Counted from the first letter of the stretch, positions 27,801 to 35,474 are shown. The stretch is DNA of 64,000 nucleotides from Pedosphaera sp. (GCA_028293325.1 JAQGPA010000134.1:1-64000), one strand, 5' to 3'. Numbers and translations: made by a program. Notes: generated from the letters alone by a model not told the origin.

Positions 27801-28914
27801 CCGGACGGCATTGTTGAGCAGCAACGTGGTTTTCTATGTGCTCGCGGTTGGCCAACAACTGCAATACCAATGGCAGTTCAACGGAACCGATATTCCGAGC
27901 GCCACGAATTTTACATACACCATTCCCGGGGTACAAGCTGCGAACGCGGGAAATTTCCGAGTCGTGATCACGAATGCAATGGGGGCGGTGACCAGCCCGG
28001 TGGTGAGCCTGACGGTAACGGTGCCGATTGGCGCGGCGGTGGATGCCACCAACTTGATCTGGATCACAAGCGGCAACGCGGCCTGGTTTGGGGAAACCAC
28101 CATAACGCACGACGGGGTCGATGCGGCGCAAAGCGGAGTCATCACTCACGGCCAGCAAGTCAGCGTGCAGGCGAATGTGGCGGGGCCGGGGGTGTTGACC
28201 TTCTGGTGGAAAGTTTCCTCCGAGCAATTTTACGACAATTTGAGTTTTCTAATTGATAGTGTGCAGCAGACAAACGTTTCGGGCGAGGTGGATTGGCAGG
28301 CGCAAACTTTCGCCATCGGCTCGGGCAATCACACGCTGAAATGGACCTACCAAAAGGATGCCAGTGTAAGCCTCGGGTCGGACGCGGGCTGGCTGGACCA
28401 GGTGCTTTACACGACCAATGCGCCGGTGATTACCGTGCAGCCGATCAGCCAGACCAATGTAATGGGGGCCACTTTCGCGCTTAGCGTCACCGCTTCCGGG
28501 GCGCCGCCGATGACGTATCAATGGATTAAAACCGGCACGAACACGAGCGGAGGGAACGCGTCCATTTTCAACATTACCAATGCGACGCGTCATGATTCCG
28601 CGGTTTACTCCGTGGTGGCGAGCAACCCGGGCGGCAGCACTGCCAGCAGCAATGCCACGGTGGTGATCCGAGTGCCGCAGCAACTCAAGGTCGGCATGCA
28701 GCCGGATGGAACTTTTGTGCTGACGTCGGCGGATGCAGATGGCGGACTGTTGCTGCCCGAAGATTTGGGAAACATCGAAGCGCTGGTCAGTTCAAACCTG
28801 TTCGACTGGACGCCGTTGACGAACGGTTTGGTATTAACGAACGGAACGCTGTTGTTGGTGGATCCGGACAGCACGAATTATCCGACGCGCTATTATCGCA
28901 CCATCGAGCATTAA
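21871..28914 (+). CDS. Giant secreted modular protein (Ig-like, DUF11, Calx-beta, RCC1 repeats)
   Basis: A 2347-residue protein with a signal peptide (KRQLQLLALAIAVSFAGQEAVSA). In order: a BACON-like domain (about 27-130), a MAM/laminin-like jelly roll with CCDQWALDDISID (134-290), Ig-like (292-381), then a repeated module of a DUF4082-like domain starting VDHF, a DUF11 domain and a Calx-beta domain ending GTIINDDG (383-858 and 864-1342), with a third DUF4082-like copy (1347-1587). Ig-like (1591-1677), RCC1-type propeller repeats with LALRSDGTVVTWG units (1679-1967), Ig-like, a second jelly roll, Ig-like and a C-terminal tail ending RYYRTIEH follow. It is likely a cell-surface adhesin or matrix protein; domain boundaries are read by eye. 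Confidence 0.9.
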   Translation: MKRQLQLLALAIAVSFAGQEAVSAADNLYIDPGLMLASGPVGGPFTNSPAFFTLTNGGAGALNWQFANTANWLTVSTTNNGTIGSLAKALVTVTIGNAATSFPAGITNGVIWFTNLTSGLAQSRTVSLSVGQSMFENFEPGIHTSLWSDFGGGVVGSTVMATNYGGSVSGTKALWFGNAGTRSATTVPLDTSLGGGISFYLRLGNGGAAPWELVDLPAKGIVLEYSTTGGVNWTNLGTYASTNFYLWTRVTTNLPAGAMSVATQFRWRQLSNGGTCCDQWALDDISIDARPTPPTIPVPLADQSVRGGSNVTFTALAQGSQPLIYQWLKNGTNLTDEGRISGTTSATLSLATVVESDSGQYSVLVTNSFGAASSSATLLVTVVDHFQWGAIASPQAVGVPFSATITAKDYLNATATNYGGTVAMGAAVTGDGLATRTIVGNLVPTVAYGGGYTIGYAFNPNTNLTVTAVRAYTGTKVSIWTDAGELLASQSVSNNPGVWVETPLATPLQLNASTTYRVACYTANDYSYASSNGTNTFADGTMIGSYESYGDTFPNAVDATHWWLVDLRYVVGFGLTVPITPTVSGNFTNGVWTGSVAALSTGSNVVMTADGGSGHLGVSGAFDVLLPSDIALAMVDAPDPVSVGGNLTYTLTVTNAGPTAATSVTVSNFLPLNVTFGSATASQGSCTQFAGVVTCNLGTVPGAGSATITIVVTPSSDWLLSNSAVVTCAEADPNLVNNTAWVVTSVTPPIISIGDASVVEGNVGITNMVFAVTLSAASAQTITVNYETVDRGAWAGSDYVSTNGVLTFAPGITNQSITVGVIGDLTIETNETFSAIIYNPNHAVMGRSTGVGTIINDDGLPGLVDHFTWDPIGSPQLVGVPFNVTLTAKDVLEATVTNFSGSVALTNLAGSGVANTILGNLVPTVNSSGNYTLGYAFTPNTNIVVTHVRSYSGTKVSIWLTDGTLLASQNVTNAGGAWVETPLATPLALSAGSTYIVSFYTAGGIYYYRTDRTNSFPNGTLTAAYNFSAGDGFPSTVFSANQVVYLVDLRYTVNGGVPISVTPASLGPFTNGVWTGSVTAQQPGTNVTLTANDGNGHFGLSNPFDAGLQNDIAIGMVAAPAPVPVGATLTYALTVTNIGPATATGVMVTNQLPAGVTFLSATASQGSCTQFAGVVTCSLGSIADGTNATVSILVSPTIPSVSLTNTAVVTRAEADTYLGNNTATVSTTVTVPAISIGDASVVEGNVGITNMVFAVTLSAASAQTITVNYATGSGGASAGSDYVSTNGVLTFAPGITNQSITVGVVGDLLVETNETFFVNLSNPTNGVLGRSTGVGTIINDDGVPGMVDHFIWDPIASPQLVGVPFGATVTAKDILGTTVTNFSGTVGLTNAPGVTNTILGNLVPTTSSSGSYTLGYSFTPNANIVVTHVRSYSGTKVSIWQTNGTLLASQNVSGPGGSWKETPLATPLTLSAGSTYIVSFYTGGGSYYYRTDRTNSFPNGTLTAAYNSTTGDGFPSTVNSGNQTVFLVDLRYTVNVGVAISVTPTLAGPFTNGVWTGSLTMQQPGTNASLIANDGNGHTGLSYPFYVINSNQPPIVVASPANTNVYLGGAAAFQVDVYGAVPLFYQWRFNGVDIPGATNAVLTLNHLSLAQGGNYSVVAGNAFGTTNSAKASLSVLQVVAWGSGTNNSTINNNYGQSIIPAGLTNVVGLAGGIEHVVAVKADGSVAAWGAATNPPGTLSPNYGQSLVPPLGSVVAVAGGGYHTLALRDDGTMAAWGAGTNYTGSSPSFGQSIIPQSASNVVAIAAGDSHSMALRSDGRVLVWGFNNFSQTNVPTAATSNVVAIASRGNHLLALKTDGSLVHWGSQTVLPIGGSNIVAIAAGVNHSLALRSDGTVISWGGQTTVPAGLSNVVDIAAGNDQSLALRSDGTVVTWGATNLFSRDQIPPGLSNFVGIACGSYNSMGYLGDGSPVIKYPPVSRTALLSSNVVFYVLAVGQQLQYQWQFNGTDIPSATNFTYTIPGVQAANAGNFRVVITNAMGAVTSPVVSLTVTVPIGAAVDATNLIWITSGNAAWFGETTITHDGVDAAQSGVITHGQQVSVQANVAGPGVLTFWWKVSSEQFYDNLSFLIDSVQQTNVSGEVDWQAQTFAIGSGNHTLKWTYQKDASVSLGSDAGWLDQVLYTTNAPVITVQPISQTNVMGATFALSVTASGAPPMTYQWIKTGTNTSGGNASIFNITNATRHDSAVYSVVASNPGGSTASSNATVVIRVPQQLKVGMQPDGTFVLTSADADGGLLLPEDLGNIEALVSSNLFDWTPLTNGLVLTNGTLLLVDPDSTNYPTRYYRTIEH
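23017..26640 (+). repeat. Tandem internal modules of about 1.45 kb inside the giant gene
   Basis: Three copies begin at 23017, 24460 and 25909 with GTGGA(C/T)CATTTT. The Calx-beta segment starting GTGGTGGAGGGCAACGTGGG lies at 24142 and 25591, exactly 1449 bases apart, and nearly identical stretches such as GTTTTTGCCGTGACGCTCTC occur in both. The third copy stops before the DUF11 and Calx-beta parts. This points to recent segmental duplication of a domain set and to possible copy-number variation by recombination. Confidence 0.8.
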
Positions 28915-30066
28915 TTTAGTGCGGAATTTGGAGTTCCACCTTCGCCAAGGCTACAGCGCCCAGGGGAGTGCGGAATTGGGGGATGGGCGGGGACAAGCTA
29001 AAGCTTGAACTCCGAACTATGAGCGAGGACGACGACGAGGACGAACATGGACGGACATTGACGGACGGGACCGGCGGGGTGCTTCCGGACTGGTCCTTCA
29101 AATTCGGAGTGCGGAATGCGCCGCCTTCGCCAAGGCTTCGACGCCCAGGGGAGTGCGGAATTGGGGGATTTTGGAAATTGTGAGGTTCAAATTCAGCAAA
29201 GGGCTGAAAAAAAAGGGGATGGTTGGGGTTTTTTTCGTAAAAAGCTGAGCGACACGAGCGACACGAGCGACATCCGGGGGGGTTGGGTTTGTGGTTGAAT
29301 CGCCAAGATGAACGTGAAAGAAGTTCGGAATGCGGAATGCGCCGCCTTCGCCAAGGCTACAGCGCCCAGGGGAGTGCGGAATTTTCCGAGAGGGGAGTTT
29401 CACCACGGACGGACAGGGACGAAAGGGACCAAAGGGACGCAATGGACGAAAGGGGCCGGCGGGGTCCTTCCGGACTGGTCACTGGTCATTCAAATTCGGA
29501 GTGTGGAGTGCGCCGCCTTCGCCAAGGCTTCGACGGACAGAGAGGACGAACGGAGTCCGGCGGGCAGGATGCCGCGCCTCCACGGCAGCGAGACGCCTGC
29601 CACTACTTGCCCTGGGTGCTTGCGCACAGCCAATATGGAGGACAACTGGGTAAATCAAGGTAGCCGCATGCTAAAACCAGGTAACTAAAGGTAGTTTTTT
29701 ATGAGGTGCTTGCGCACGGGTCCTTCCGGACTGGTCATTTTGAAGACACAAATCAGGGAACGAGCGTTTGGTACCCCTCACCCCGTCCCTCTTGGGGTGC
29801 TTCCGCTTGGGCCATCAAGCGAGGGAAGCGGTGGGCGGGTTCGCGGTATCGGAAGGTTTTGGCTCTCGGTCAAGGTTTCGGAAGGCATCGGAAGTTAAAT
29901 CAAGGTAGCGGGAAGGTATCGGAAGGTAACTAAAGGTAGTTTTTTTATGGTTCTGGCGGACAGCCAATATGGGGATCGAGGATCCGCCTTCGCCAAGGCT
30001 TCCGCCGCCGCCGAGGCTATGGCGGACAGGATGGCGGACAAGTCGGCGGACAGGCGAGGACGATGG
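28915..30066. repeat. Repeat-rich gene-free zone before tRNA-Arg
   Basis: About 1.15 kb without a credible gene. Four copies of GTGCGGAAT...GCCGCCTTCGCCAAGGCT occur near 28920, 29108, 29330 and 29510, interleaved with GCCCAGGGGAGTGCGGAATT, GACGACGACGAGGACG, ACGGACGGGAC and GTGCTTGCGCAC...TCCTTCCGGACTGGTCA blocks (29616, 29706). GGTACCCCTCACCCC near 29768 matches the elements at 39925 and 44105. ATCAAGGTAGC...GGTAACTAAAGGTAGTTTTTT recurs twice (29652-29699 and 29895-29945). It reads as stacked insertions of several short repeat families next to a tRNA gene. Confidence 0.7.
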
Positions 30067-30070
30067 AAAA

Positions 30071-30146
30071 TGGTGACCCCACCAGGAATTGAACCTGGAT
30101 CTCAAGTTTAGGAAACTCGAGCTCTATCCATTTGAGCTATGGGGTC
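30071..30146 (-). tRNA. tRNA-Arg (anticodon CCT)
   Basis: On the minus strand the cloverleaf folds fully: acceptor GACCCCA/TGGGGTC, D arm GCTC-AAATGGATA-GAGC, anticodon arm CGAGT-TTCCTAA-ACTTG with anticodon CCT, T arm CCAGG-TTCAATT-CCTGG, discriminator A and an encoded CCA end. The 5' base is at 30146 and the CCA ends at 30071. It reads AGG codons. It borders the repeat-rich zone, which makes it a conceivable integration site, though no integrase or direct repeat of the 3' end was found. Confidence 0.95.
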
Positions 30147-30297
30147 GGCTCACTTGAATCCAGCATAGCGATTGGATGAAAATTTACAAGGTATCCTATA
30201 TGGGGCCGTTCGATGAGGGTGGCGCCGGGTTGGGCAACGGAGGCGAGCCCGTTCGGCTTGTAAAGCGGGTGTTTTCCGCTAATGATGCGGCAGGAAT

Positions 30298-31308
30298 ATG
30301 GTCACACAGGAACAAATCGCGCGTAAACTTGGGATTTCCCGCCAGTTGGTGACTTTCGCGCTCGCGGGTTATCCGCAGGTGTCGGTGGAGTCGCGCAAGC
30401 GGATTCTGAGGGCAGCGGAGGAGATGGGGTATCGGCCCAATCCGCACGCGCGCGCATTGCGACGGGGGCGCACGGGAATCATCGCGCTGTGGGTACCGAA
30501 CCAGATTTCGACTTATTACGTGCATGTGGCGCGGGAGTTGAACCGGCTGGTGAAGCAGGCGCGACTGGAATTGATCATCAGCGAGGTGGGAACGGAGGAG
30601 GCGGAGCAGGTGTTGTCGCACGTGCCGGTGGACGGGATTTTTGCGGTGGATGCGCCGGAACAGGCGCGGGCGTATTTGCGATCGCCTTTTGCGAAGACGA
30701 TCCCGGTGATCAGCATGGGGGCGGATTGCTGCGAGAAGACGGATTTGGTGCGGGTGGATTTGCTAGCGGGGACGATGGAGTTGATGAAGCATTTGCTCGA
30801 CTCCGGGTTTCGGCGCATTGCGCACGCGACGTTTATGCGGGAGGCGACGCCACAGGCTGACCGGCGGTTGGGGTATGCGAAGGCGATGCGCGGGGCGGGA
30901 TTGAAGCCGGAATTTCTGCATTATCCGTTGTCGGAACAGCAGCGGCCGATTGTGCGGCAATTGGTGCAGGATTATATCCGGGAGCAGGGCAAGCCGGACG
31001 CGATTTTTTGTCACTCGGATGACGTGGCGGTGGGGATATATCGCGGGTTGTGCGACATGAAACTGCGGGTGCCGGAAGAAGTGGCGCTGGCGGGTTGCGA
31101 CGGGATCCAGGACACGGAGTATCTGGAATGTCCGTTGACGACGCTGGTGCAACCGGTGGTGGCGATGTGCGCGACGGCGTGGCAATTTTTGGCGCAACGA
31201 TTGGAGCACCCCACGATGAAGCGGGAACAGGCGGTGTTAAAGCCGAAACTGGCGATCCGGGAATCCTCACGCCGCGACCGACGCGTGGAAGCCACCGCAA
31301 AAACTTGA
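30298..31308 (+). CDS. LacI-family transcriptional regulator
   Basis: A 336-residue regulator. The helix-turn-helix reads TQEQIARKLGISRQLVTFALAG followed by the hinge helix HARALRRGRTG. The periplasmic-binding-like part includes IALWVPNQISTYYVHVARELN, ILLacI-typical IFCHSDDVAVGIYRGL and LAGCDGIQDTEYLECPLTTLVQP. AGGA lies four bases before the ATG. It is 112 bases upstream of the sugar porter gene on the same strand and very probably controls that transporter and the sugar-activation genes behind it. The effector is unknown. Confidence 0.93.
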   Translation: MVTQEQIARKLGISRQLVTFALAGYPQVSVESRKRILRAAEEMGYRPNPHARALRRGRTGIIALWVPNQISTYYVHVARELNRLVKQARLELIISEVGTEEAEQVLSHVPVDGIFAVDAPEQARAYLRSPFAKTIPVISMGADCCEKTDLVRVDLLAGTMELMKHLLDSGFRRIAHATFMREATPQADRRLGYAKAMRGAGLKPEFLHYPLSEQQRPIVRQLVQDYIREQGKPDAIFCHSDDVAVGIYRGLCDMKLRVPEEVALAGCDGIQDTEYLECPLTTLVQPVVAMCATAWQFLAQRLEHPTMKREQAVLKPKLAIRESSRRDRRVEATAKT

Positions 31309-31380
31309 ATGACTTGAATGGCAACGGCCAGCCCGCCACAAAGCCGGATAAAACCAAACATTAGCACGTGATACACAGGC

Positions 31381-31404
31381 TTGATTTAAGAATCAAAACC
31401 GGTT
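31381..31404 (+). promoter_or_regulatory. Candidate LacI-type operator upstream of the sugar porter
   Basis: Two adjacent palindromes sit 17-40 bases before the transporter ATG: TTGATT-TAAG-AATCAA (31381-31396) and AACCGGTT (31397-31404). CG-centred palindromes such as AACCGGTT are typical cores of LacI-family operators. The link to the regulator encoded just upstream is an inference. Confidence 0.45.
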
Positions 31405-31420
31405 AGCTAAACATACTCAT

Positions 31421-33214
31421 ATGCAGACAATCAGCGAGAGCCCCGCCGTTACGGAAACAGCCAAGACCGGTTATAATCGCTTTCTCCTGCTGGTGGCGGG
31501 ATTGGGCGGGCTGCTTTACGGGGTGGATGTGGGGATCATTGCCGGGGCGTTGCCGTACTTGGAGGCGACGTCGGGTCTGAATGCGGGGCAGCTTTCGTTT
31601 ATTGTGGCAGCGGTGTTGCTGGGGGGCGCGATTTCGACTTTGTTTGCCGGGATGCTGGCCGATTGGATAGGCCGCAAACCAATGATGGCGTTGAGCGGGA
31701 TTTTATTTGTGGCGAGCATCCCGATGATTTCACTATCACATGGTTACGGACCGCTGGTGCTGGGACGATTGTTGCAGGGGGTGAGTGGGGGATTAATTGG
31801 CGTGGTGATTCCATTGTATCTCGCGGAGTGCCTGAGTGCGGCAAACCGCGGCAAAGGAACAGGCATTTTCCAATGGCTGCTAACGTTGGGGATTGTGGCT
31901 GCGGCATTCATTGGTCTGTATTATAGCAATCGCGTTGAAGAAGTCGGGAAACTGGGCGACGCCGCAAAGCTGTTTGCGTGCAAGGACTCGGCGTGGCGCA
32001 GCATTTTCTGGGTTTCATTGCCGCCGGGAATATTATTTGTCATTGGCAGTTTCATGGTCTCAGAATCACCACGCTGGCTTTTCCGCCGGGGCAGGAAAGA
32101 GGCGGCGCGCACTGCATTGCTGCGTTCCCGCACGACCGAACAAGCCGAAGTAGAATTGAGGGAGATGGAGCAAATTGCGGTCACAGAAAAAACGAAGATT
32201 TCGGCCACCGGGGAAAAGATCAGGGAATCGCTCCTTAGCCGCAGGTATGTGATTCCGTTCGTGCTGGCGTGTATTATTCTCGCCTGCAATCAGGCCACCG
32301 GCGTTAATTCCATCATCATGTACAATGCAACGATGCTCATTCAGGCTGGTCTCGGCGATCAACAAGCACATTTGGGCAACTTGATTTTCACGGTGGTAAA
32401 TTTCCTGATGACCATCGTTGGGGTCATGCTGGTGGATCGTAAAGGCCGCAAATTTCTGCTGTCCATTGGCAGTGCCGGCATCATCATATCGCTCATCTGC
32501 GTGGGTATCCTGTTTCACAAGACCGAGAAGCTACGCGTGGATTGCAAAGACGCTGTGCAAGCGATGGTGGCAACGAATCAGACGCTCACGCTGGCCTTCA
32601 ATGACGAGACGACCGTCAATTCCCTGACCGGCAAAGCAAGGAGCGGCGAGCCCACGACATTAAGCATTATATATTCGTACGGTGATTTCCATGCGGCGAC
32701 ACCCGCGACTCGTTCGGACAATAAAACAACCAAACCCATAGTGATTGCCCGCGAAAACTGCATTCCGCACAACAAGGTGGAGGCGTTCTTCTCCAATCCA
32801 TTTGCCAGCTTGGACGCTGCGCGAACGGCGCCGCTGAAGATTGAGAACGCGCTGATTACGCCGGTGCCCTCCATACAGAACGGCTGGTTAACAGCGATTT
32901 TGTTGTTCATTGCGATTGCCTTCTTCGCCGTAGGGCCGGGAGTGTGCGTGTGGCTGGCGCTTTCGGAGTTGATGCCGACGCGGATTCGTTCCAACGGGAT
33001 GAGCATTGCGTTACTGATCAACCAGGCGGTTTCGGCAACCATTGCGGCGACATTTTTGCCGACGGTGGGCAAGCACGGTTATGCGACGATGTTTTTTGCA
33101 TTTGCCGGGTGCACGGTGGTTTACTTTATTACCGCGGCGTTCTTCCTGCCGGAAACAAAGGGGAAGACGCTGGAGGAAATTGAGGAACATTTTGAGGGTG
33201 GGAAGAAGGCTTAA
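31421..33214 (+). CDS. Sugar porter (MFS) with a large loop insertion
   Basis: A 597-residue sugar-porter-family transporter. It has the family motifs GLGGLLYGVDVGIIAGAL in helix 1, GMLADWIGRKPMM between helices 2 and 3, the SESPRWLFRRGRK loop, QATGVNSIIMYNATM in helix 7 and the ending PETKGKTLEEIEEHF. Usual members have 450-500 residues; here about 115 extra residues (about 370-485) lie between helices 9 and 10, predicted on the outer face, and a shorter extension follows helix 5. It likely imports a monosaccharide or small oligosaccharide by proton symport. The insertion has no recognised domain. Confidence 0.92.
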   Translation: MQTISESPAVTETAKTGYNRFLLLVAGLGGLLYGVDVGIIAGALPYLEATSGLNAGQLSFIVAAVLLGGAISTLFAGMLADWIGRKPMMALSGILFVASIPMISLSHGYGPLVLGRLLQGVSGGLIGVVIPLYLAECLSAANRGKGTGIFQWLLTLGIVAAAFIGLYYSNRVEEVGKLGDAAKLFACKDSAWRSIFWVSLPPGILFVIGSFMVSESPRWLFRRGRKEAARTALLRSRTTEQAEVELREMEQIAVTEKTKISATGEKIRESLLSRRYVIPFVLACIILACNQATGVNSIIMYNATMLIQAGLGDQQAHLGNLIFTVVNFLMTIVGVMLVDRKGRKFLLSIGSAGIIISLICVGILFHKTEKLRVDCKDAVQAMVATNQTLTLAFNDETTVNSLTGKARSGEPTTLSIIYSYGDFHAATPATRSDNKTTKPIVIARENCIPHNKVEAFFSNPFASLDAARTAPLKIENALITPVPSIQNGWLTAILLFIAIAFFAVGPGVCVWLALSELMPTRIRSNGMSIALLINQAVSATIAATFLPTVGKHGYATMFFAFAGCTVVYFITAAFFLPETKGKTLEEIEEHFEGGKKA

Positions 33215-33224
33215 GAATACAAAA

Positions 33225-33474
33225 CAAATGGAGCGAGTGCTTCAGCATGGGGTGTTCAAATTCGGATTGCGGGTGCTTCCGCACGGGTCATAGGAGGGTG
33301 AAAAGGGCGCTGGGCGGTAAAGCGGAGTTGGCAAGTTTCTGGTCGTGGGTCGTGATTTAGGTGAAGCGGAATAAATTCCGCGCGCCTTTTCTCCCCGCTT
33401 GGGCGGGGAGAAGAAAAGAATGGTTGGCAAATCAGCCCGACGAGGCGCAATTGTGTTTTGTTAGATGCTTTAAG
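33225..33474. repeat. Composite dispersed repeat before the nucleotidyltransferase gene
   Basis: The gap carries GTGCTTCCGCACGGGTCAT, the palindrome GCGGAATAAATTCCGC (33366-33381), a CTCCCCGC-TTGG-GCGGGGAG hairpin and the block starting TGGTTGGCAAATC (33421) that ends TTTTGTTAGATGCTTTAAG at 33474, 21 bases before the next start codon. Close relatives of this last block are at 8352-8403, 39986-40039 and 44143-44195. Confidence 0.7.
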
Positions 33475-33494
33475 CGGGTCACAAAAAAAATTAA

Positions 33495-34391
33495 ATGAAA
33501 CAGACATTGCTGGTTTTGGCGGCGGGGATGGGGAGCCGGTACGGCGGGCTCAAGCAAATCGATCCCGTGGGGCCCAATGGTGAGACGATCATTGATTATT
33601 CCATTTATGATGCGTTGCGGGCGGGCTTTGACAAGCTGGTGTTCGTGATTCGCGGTGATATTGCCGAGATGTTCAAGGAGACCGTTGGCCGGCGGTTTGA
33701 GCAGCGCATCGCGGTGGAATATGTATTTCAGGAATTGGACAAGCTGCCGGCGGGATTTACCGTGCCGCCGAACCGGCAAAAACCGTGGGGCACCGGGCAC
33801 GCGATTTTGATGGCGGCGGAGGTGATCCGCGAACCGTTTGCGGCAATCAATGCGGATGATTTTTACGGGATGAATTCGTTCCGGTTGCTGGGAGAGCAAT
33901 TGCGGTCCGGGAGCGGGGATTATGCGATGGTGGGATTTGTGCTGGGAAATACGCTCTCGGATTTCGGGAGCGTGGCGCGCGGAGTTTGCCAGGTGACGGC
34001 GGAGGGTTATCTGAAAAGCGTGACGGAATTGACGAAGATCGAAAGAGACGGCAAGGCGGCAAAATACACGGATGCAGCGGGAGCGGTGCGGCCATTGACG
34101 GGCGAAGAAATCGTGTCGTTGAACATGTGGGGTTTTACGCCGACGATTTTTGATCATCTGCGCCGGCAAATAACGGAATTTCTGAAGCAGCAGGGACGGG
34201 AGGAGAAGTCGGAGTTTTACATTCCGACGGTGGCGAACCATTTGGTGGCGAGCGGACAGGTTCAATTGAAGGTGTTGCGCACGACCGATCCGTGGTTCGG
34301 GGTGACGTATCGTGAAGACCGGCCCATCGTGATTGAGGGGATCCGCCGCCTGATTGCGCGCGGTGATTATCCGGAAAAGCTTTGGTCATGA
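33495..34391 (+). CDS. Sugar-1-phosphate nucleotidyltransferase
   Basis: A 298-residue GT-A-fold nucleotidyltransferase. The signature LLVLAAGMGSRYGGLKQIDPVGPNGE at the start is the nucleotide-binding loop, KPWGTGHAILMA the base-recognition loop, and AAINADDFYG the metal-binding Asp motif. It transfers UMP or dTMP-type groups to a sugar 1-phosphate. Its coupling by a 4-base ATGA overlap to an APH-fold sugar kinase, and then an epimerase, suggests a hexosamine or galactose 1-phosphate as substrate, by analogy with the lacto-N-biose pathway. The specificity is not visible in the sequence. Confidence 0.9.
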   Translation: MKQTLLVLAAGMGSRYGGLKQIDPVGPNGETIIDYSIYDALRAGFDKLVFVIRGDIAEMFKETVGRRFEQRIAVEYVFQELDKLPAGFTVPPNRQKPWGTGHAILMAAEVIREPFAAINADDFYGMNSFRLLGEQLRSGSGDYAMVGFVLGNTLSDFGSVARGVCQVTAEGYLKSVTELTKIERDGKAAKYTDAAGAVRPLTGEEIVSLNMWGFTPTIFDHLRRQITEFLKQQGREEKSEFYIPTVANHLVASGQVQLKVLRTTDPWFGVTYREDRPIVIEGIRRLIARGDYPEKLWS

Positions 34392-35473
34392 AGCGGCGGC
34401 ATGATTTTCCGGCGCTGGTGCGCCATTTTCAAATTCATGGGGAGTTGCTCAGCGTGGAGCCGTACGGCAGCGGTCATATCAACGACACTTACTGCGCCAT
34501 TTTTGACCAGAGCGGGACGCCGGTGCGTTATGTGCTGCAACGCATCAATCACCATATTTTCAAGAATCCGGTTGCGCTGATGGAAAATGTCGAGCGCGTC
34601 ACATCGCACATCGGCAAGAAATTGGCTGGGGCAGCCGATTTCGGCCGGCGAGTGCTCACGCTGATCGCCACGCGCGCGGGGCGTCCGTATCATCGCGATG
34701 AACAGGGGAACCATTGGCGGGCATATCATTTTATTGAGAAGGCGCGCTCGTATGAGGCGGTGGAATCGACGCAGCAGGCGTTTGAGGCCGCGAAGGCATT
34801 CGGCCATTTTCAGAAATTACTGGCGGACCTGCCGGCACCGAGGCTGCATGATACGATCCCCGATTTTCATCATACGCCGAAGCGGTTTGGCATGCTGGAG
34901 ACAGCGATTGCGGCGGATGCGGCGAATCGGGCCCGATGGGCGAAGGCGGAAATTGAATTCGCCTTGCGACATAAGTCGATCTCCGGCGTGCTGCTGGAGG
35001 CGGGGTTGCCCGAGCGGGTGGCGCATAACGACACGAAGTTTAACAATGTCATGCTTGATGACACGACGGGCGAGGGTATTTGCGTGATTGATCTCGACAC
35101 GGTGATGCCGGGGTTGGCGCTTTATGATTTCGGCGACATGGTGCGCACCGCCACGAGCCCGGCGAAGGAGGATGAGCGTGATTTGACGAAAGTGGAGATG
35201 CAGTTCCCGATGTTTGAGGCGTTGGTGCGGGGTTATCTGGCGTCGGCGGCCGCTTTTTTGACGAAGGGGGAGAAGCAGCAACTCGCCTTTTCCGGCAAGC
35301 TGATCACGTTTGAAATTGGGATTCGCTTTCTGACTGATTACCTGGCGGGAGACACTTATTTCAAGGTGCATCGCGAGGGGCATAATCTGGATCGCTGCCG
35401 GACGCAGTTCAAGCTGGTCGAATCCATCGAGCAGCAGGAAGGAAAAATGAACAAACTGGTGGAGGGACTTTGA
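34388..35473 (+). CDS. APH-fold sugar kinase (N-acetylhexosamine 1-kinase-like)
   Basis: A 361-residue aminoglycoside-phosphotransferase-fold kinase. The catalytic loop is VAHNDTKFNNVMLD and the metal-binding Asp segment is ICVIDLDTVMPGLALYDFGDMVR. The family includes NahK, which makes N-acetylhexosamine 1-phosphate anomerically, and choline or homoserine kinases. The neighbours, a nucleotidyltransferase and an epimerase, favour a sugar 1-kinase. ATG lies within the ATGA overlap with the gene before, so translation is coupled; one base separates its stop from the epimerase ATG. Confidence 0.85.
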   Translation: MKRRHDFPALVRHFQIHGELLSVEPYGSGHINDTYCAIFDQSGTPVRYVLQRINHHIFKNPVALMENVERVTSHIGKKLAGAADFGRRVLTLIATRAGRPYHRDEQGNHWRAYHFIEKARSYEAVESTQQAFEAAKAFGHFQKLLADLPAPRLHDTIPDFHHTPKRFGMLETAIAADAANRARWAKAEIEFALRHKSISGVLLEAGLPERVAHNDTKFNNVMLDDTTGEGICVIDLDTVMPGLALYDFGDMVRTATSPAKEDERDLTKVEMQFPMFEALVRGYLASAAAFLTKGEKQQLAFSGKLITFEIGIRFLTDYLAGDTYFKVHREGHNLDRCRTQFKLVESIEQQEGKMNKLVEGL

Positions 35474-35474
35474 G

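Noticed and set aside
29283-29688. Two overlapping 126-codon frames in the repeat zone
   Set aside because: They translate repeat sequence (AAFAKA, GVLPDWS), which occurs in several frames and positions; not a gene.
30071-30146. tRNA-Arg as an active integration site
   Set aside because: No integrase, no duplicated tRNA 3' end and no phage genes are visible in the window; only the adjacent repeats hint at it.
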